Below, one piece after another: positions 15,482 through 18,007 of a stretch of DNA of 18,007 nucleotides. The DNA is taken from positions 1 to 18,007 of the forward strand of contig JANYDM010000074.1 in the NCBI GenBank assembly GCA_025363575.1, read 5' to 3'. Every line of letters starts with the position of its first letter. Position 1 is the stretch's first letter. The notes beneath the pieces were generated by a model that saw nothing but the letters and a program-made list of their open reading frames with translations, searched no databases and was not told where the DNA came from. The DNA is from Betaproteobacteria bacterium (lineage in GTDB: Bacteria > Pseudomonadota > Gammaproteobacteria > Burkholderiales > SG8-41). The translations under genes and the position numbers were made by a program.

Positions 15482-16324
15482 TCAGCGCGAGGCCGCGCCG
15501 CCGAAATAAAGCTGCGCCGGGTTTTCGATCAGTATGCGCCTGCGCGTCTTTTCGTCGGGCGCCCACTGCCACAACAGGCGCATGAGCTCGAGATCGTCCG
15601 GCGGCTCCCCTTTCACCGATGGGTGCGGCCAGTTCGTCGCGAACAGCATGCGCTCGGGCCAGCGCCGCACGAGTTCGCGCGCGAGCACACCCTCGTCTTC
15701 AAAACGAGGCGGGCCGCTAGCGGACCCGTGATACGGCGCCGACAGCTTCACCCAGCAGCGGCCGCTGTCGAGCAAGCGATGCAGCGCGCGCACGCCGGGC
15801 GTATCGTTGTCGAATGGCGCAGTAAAACGCCCGATGTGGTCGATGACAAGATCGCAAGCCAGTCCCGCGAGCATCGCCTCGCGCTGCACGAGCTCTTCGC
15901 CGGGCAGCTGCAGGTTGATATTCCAGCCAAACCGCGCAAGGCGCGGCGCCATCGCGGGCATCGTCTCCCACGCCATCGCGCGGCCGGGAAACATCACGTA
16001 GCGCGAGCCCCGCATGCCCGCGGCCGTGAGCCGCGCGAGTTCCTCGTCTGCCACGTCATCCGCGATAATCGCGACGCCGCGCGCGCTGTCCCCCATTTGC
16101 CTGATTGCGTCGAGCGTGCACGCGTTGTCGGTGCCATACGCCGTCGACTGCACGACGATCACGCGGCCGAGCCCGAGGCGCTCGCGCACACCCAGATAGG
16201 CGGCGACCGTTGCATCACGCGCGGGCGCGTGCGCCTTACCGAGCGGAAAGCGCGGGTCATAGATGTGCATGTGGCAATCGCACGCGAGTGCAAGCCGTGC
16301 TGCTTCTTTGCGGATGTCAGCCAT
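15482..16324 (-). CDS. Amidohydrolase family (PF04909-type) TIM-barrel hydrolase
   Basis: The 280-residue protein has the His-x-His metal motif near the N-terminus (CDCHMHIYDPRFP, His18 and His20), then VIVVQSTAYGTDN, a GMRGSRYVMFPG strand, CDLVIDHIGRF, and MLFATNWPHPS near the C-terminus. This matches the amidohydrolase-2 family that includes 2-pyrone-4,6-dicarboxylate lactonase; such enzymes hydrolyse lactones or C-C bonds of small dicarboxylates. The Asp usual before Trp-Pro-His in LigI-like members is Asn here, a variant I also associate with uncharacterised relatives. ATG 16324 has a GGAG site 5 bases upstream, and upstream frame sequence is antisense to the next gene. It is divergent from Bug receptor 4 (102 bases), a common receptor-hydrolase pairing. 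Confidence 0.9.
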   Translation of the reverse strand: MADIRKEAARLALACDCHMHIYDPRFPLGKAHAPARDATVAAYLGVRERLGLGRVIVVQSTAYGTDNACTLDAIRQMGDSARGVAIIADDVADEELARLTAAGMRGSRYVMFPGRAMAWETMPAMAPRLARFGWNINLQLPGEELVQREAMLAGLACDLVIDHIGRFTAPFDNDTPGVRALHRLLDSGRCWVKLSAPYHGSASGPPRFEDEGVLARELVRRWPERMLFATNWPHPSVKGEPPDDLELMRLLWQWAPDEKTRRRILIENPAQLYFGGAASR

Positions 16325-16349
16325 GGTTCTCCAGCCGGTTGCGCGAATA

Positions 16350-16377
16350 TTTTTAACGGCGCGCGCGTCCGTATAAT
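16350..16377 (+). promoter_or_regulatory. Candidate promoter of Bug receptor 4
   Basis: A consensus TATAAT lies at 16372-16377, with a weak TTTTTA at the -35 position (16350-16355, 16-base spacer). Transcription would start near 16384, about 43 bases before the GTG at 16427. It lies between the divergent amidohydrolase and receptor starts. Confidence 0.45.
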
Positions 16378-16426
16378 AGCCGAAACGCCCTGCACGAAAA
16401 AACCCGCTGAGGAAAACAACCTGCAC

Positions 16427-17377
16427 GTGCTCCGACTCTGCATAACGTTGCTGTGCGCTGCGCACACCGCGGCCGTCGCGGCGCAGACTTATCCCGACAA
16501 GCCGCTGCGCATGATCGTGCCGTTCTCCGCGGGTGCCGGCTCCGACCTGCTGAGCCGGCTCATCGCGCGCAAGCTGCAGGAGGCGTGGGGACAAACCATG
16601 ATTGTCGAGAACCGGCCCGGCGGCGGCACCATCATCGGCGTCGACCTCGCCGCCAGGGCGCCGCCCGACGGCTACACGCTCGTGATGGTGACGCCGTCGT
16701 TCATCATCAATGCGACCGGCGTCAAGAGTCTGCCCTACGACAGCGTGCGCGATTTTGCACCCGTTACGCTGTTCGCATCATCGCCGCTGCTGCTCGTCGC
16801 GCATCCTTCGCTGCCGGTGCGCACAGTGGCGGAACTGCTCGCGCTCGCCAAAGCGCGGCCGGCGCAGATTGCTTACGCATCGGCCGGCAACGGCAGCCCG
16901 ACGCACTTGGGCATGGAGGTCTTCAAGAGCGCCGGCGCCGTCATGACGCATGTTCCATATAAGGGAGCGGCGCCCGGCGTCGTCGACCTGCTGGGCGGAC
17001 ATGTGCAAGTCATGATGACGACGCTGGCTTTCGTCAAACCCCACGTTGAGACCGGCAGGCTGAACGCGCTCGGCGTCAGCACCGCGAAACGTCTGACCTC
17101 ATTGCCGCGCGTGCCGGCGATTGCGGAGACCTGGCCCGGCTATGAAGTGATCAACTGGTGGGGCGTGCTGGCGCCCGCTGGCACGCCGAATGCGGTTATC
17201 ACGAAGCTCAACGCAGCACTGGTCGGCATGCTGCGCGACGTCGACGTCGAGGAAGTACTCGCGCGCGAAGATATCGTTCGCACGGGATCGACGCCTGCGG
17301 AATTCAGCGCTTATATCCGCTCCGAAATTGCGAAGTGGCGCGAAATCGCGCGCGAAACCGGTGTAAAGCTCGATTGA
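16427..17377 (+). CDS. Bug/TctC-family periplasmic solute receptor 4
   Basis: A 316-residue receptor: signal peptide LRLCITLLCAAHTAAVAAQ, then YPDKPLRMIVPFSAGAGSD, WGQTMIVENRPGGG, PPDGYTLVMVTPS, LPYDSVRDFAPVTLF, SSPLLLVAHPSLPVRTV, HVPYKGAAPGVVDLLGGH and the closing EIAKWREIARETGVKLD. GTG at 16427 follows a TGAGGAAAA site (16408-16416); CTG at 16421 is a less likely alternative. A much longer open frame upstream (from 15029) is antisense to the amidohydrolase and was not used. Block similarity to receptor 1 (WGQ-x-x-VVENR/IVENR, LPYD-x-x-RDFAP, SAGNG) suggests they are paralogues. The ligand may be the substrate of the divergent amidohydrolase; that is inference. Confidence 0.93.
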   Translation: MLRLCITLLCAAHTAAVAAQTYPDKPLRMIVPFSAGAGSDLLSRLIARKLQEAWGQTMIVENRPGGGTIIGVDLAARAPPDGYTLVMVTPSFIINATGVKSLPYDSVRDFAPVTLFASSPLLLVAHPSLPVRTVAELLALAKARPAQIAYASAGNGSPTHLGMEVFKSAGAVMTHVPYKGAAPGVVDLLGGHVQVMMTTLAFVKPHVETGRLNALGVSTAKRLTSLPRVPAIAETWPGYEVINWWGVLAPAGTPNAVITKLNAALVGMLRDVDVEEVLAREDIVRTGSTPAEFSAYIRSEIAKWREIARETGVKLD

Positions 17378-17456
17378 GAAAACCCGGCGCGCCCCACGGC
17401 GATCGGTAATCGTTTCGGTGCCCATGAAGTCTTCCGCGGCGGACACCGGACTCTCG

Positions 17457-17600
17457 ATGGCGCGCAGCCATGTCGGCGTTGCATTTATGCCGGCCCGCCC
17501 GCTTATGCCTACCCAGCGCCCGCTACTACCACGGTCATTATCGCGGCCGTGATCATCGCCACTGGCATTGTTCATGCATGCCTGGGCGGCTTAGTGGGCT
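17457..17600 (+). other. Micro-ORF or frameshifted gene remnant in a 330-base intergenic stretch
   Basis: The stretch 17378-17707 has no convincing gene. One frame (ATG 17457 to TAA 17600) gives 47 residues with AGPPAYAYPAPA followed by a hydrophobic run (TTTVIIAAVIIATGIV). Shifting frame by one near 17520 instead gives YYHGHYRGRDHRHWH, the His/Tyr/Arg-rich style of many small periplasmic proteins. The sequence therefore reads as AYAYPAPA-YYHGHYRGRD across a single lost base, suggesting a decayed gene. No ribosome-binding site precedes 17457. Both readings are weak. Confidence 0.25.
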
Positions 17601-17707
17601 AACGCACAGAGCGCTTTCGTCAAGCGGTTTATCCTTCGTCCTTCGTGAGGCACCGGTGTCGCCGCACGTCGGCAATCTCGGACATCACTTAAAGAACTGG
17701 AGCCCCA

Positions 17708-18007
17708 ATGTCAACAACTATCAAGATAATCGCATCGGCTGTCATGGCAATGGGCATGACGGCTGCCATTACTACACACGCCCAGACATATGGCGATCGC
17801 GACCGCATCCAGTTCGCACAAAGGGGCGATGAACGCGACCGCCGGGACGACAGGCGCGACGCGAACCGCGGCGACGACAGGCGCGGCAACGAAGGCCGGC
17901 GCGACTTTCGCGCAGACCGCCACGAAGGGCGCGGCGCCGGTCCTGAGCACCGCTTTTATCGTGGCGACCGCCTGCCACCCGAATACCATCACCGTCACTA
18001 TGTCGTC
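17708..18007 (+). CDS. RcnB-like periplasmic protein (3'-truncated by window end)
   Basis: From ATG 17708 the frame stays open for 100 codons to the window end. It starts with a signal peptide (TIKIIASAVMAMGMTAAITTHAQ), then a very charged Arg/Asp-rich region (ERDRRDDRRDANRGDDRRG) with a 9-residue imperfect repeat, and ends HRFYRGDRLPPEYHHRHYVV. The Gly-Asp-x-Leu-Pro-x-x-Tyr ... Tyr-Val-Val pattern is that of RcnB-type proteins, small periplasmic proteins first linked to nickel/cobalt homeostasis in E. coli; most relatives are uncharacterised. A TGGAG ribosome-binding site lies 5 bases before the ATG. The missing C-terminus would normally contain a Trp-Arg segment. Metal binding here is not shown by sequence. 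Confidence 0.75.
   Translation, partial: MSTTIKIIASAVMAMGMTAAITTHAQTYGDRDRIQFAQRGDERDRRDDRRDANRGDDRRGNEGRRDFRADRHEGRGAGPEHRFYRGDRLPPEYHHRHYVV

Noticed and set aside
15029..16426. Long upstream extension of the receptor 4 frame (782 residues in total)
   Set aside because: The extension is Arg/His-rich, lies antisense to the amidohydrolase and lacks domain sense; the receptor begins with its signal peptide at 16427.
17846..17885. Repeated GACGACAGGCGCG (27-base period)
   Set aside because: Only two imperfect copies inside a coding Arg/Asp-rich region of the RcnB-like gene; explained by protein low complexity.

Overview
The window is GC-rich DNA with the style of a betaproteobacterium, most likely Burkholderiales. 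The main reason is four periplasmic Bug/TctC-type solute receptors, none beside TctA/TctB membrane genes. Such expanded, orphan receptor sets are typical of Bordetella- and Variovorax-like genomes. Codon use is strongly GC3-biased throughout and no clear foreign island stands out. There is no tRNA, rRNA, CRISPR array, transposase or phage gene that I can see.

Left block (1-6609, all +): a tightly packed catabolic-looking operon. It holds a 5'-truncated cupin protein, Bug receptor 1, an alpha/beta-hydrolase whose nucleophile serine is replaced by lysine, a prolyl oligopeptidase (S9A) gene interrupted by an in-frame TAA, an octopine/nopaline-dehydrogenase-like oxidoreductase, and Bug receptor 2. 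The first five genes overlap or nearly touch. The theme is uptake plus processing of a small organic acid or amino-acid conjugate; the substrate is unknown.

Middle block (6610-11404): a small secreted hypothetical protein (-) faces the left operon across a candidate bidirectional terminator. A minus-strand operon follows, Bug receptor 3 -> PrpF-family isomerase -> GntR/FCD regulator. It is divergent from a threonine-synthase-like PLP enzyme (+). The divergent intergenic region carries a 15-bp dyad, GGTATAC-C-GTATACC, that looks like the operator of the operon's own GntR regulator and could control both directions.

Right block (11405-18007): a Tat-signal-bearing MmgE/PrpD protein, a YihY/BrkB-type membrane protein and a periplasmic ankyrin-repeat protein (all -); a short TonB-like protein (+); a PF04909-type amidohydrolase (-) divergent from Bug receptor 4 (+); a 330-base stretch with only a micro-ORF or gene remnant; and the start of an RcnB-like periplasmic protein (+) cut by the window end.

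Most notable observations: the nonsense codon that separates the catalytic Ser from Asp/His in the peptidase, the Ser->Lys hydrolase, the self-contained GntR/Bug/PrpF/threonine-synthase-like module with its putative shared operator, and the Tat-exported PrpD homologue. I see no clearly new defence or mobile system here.
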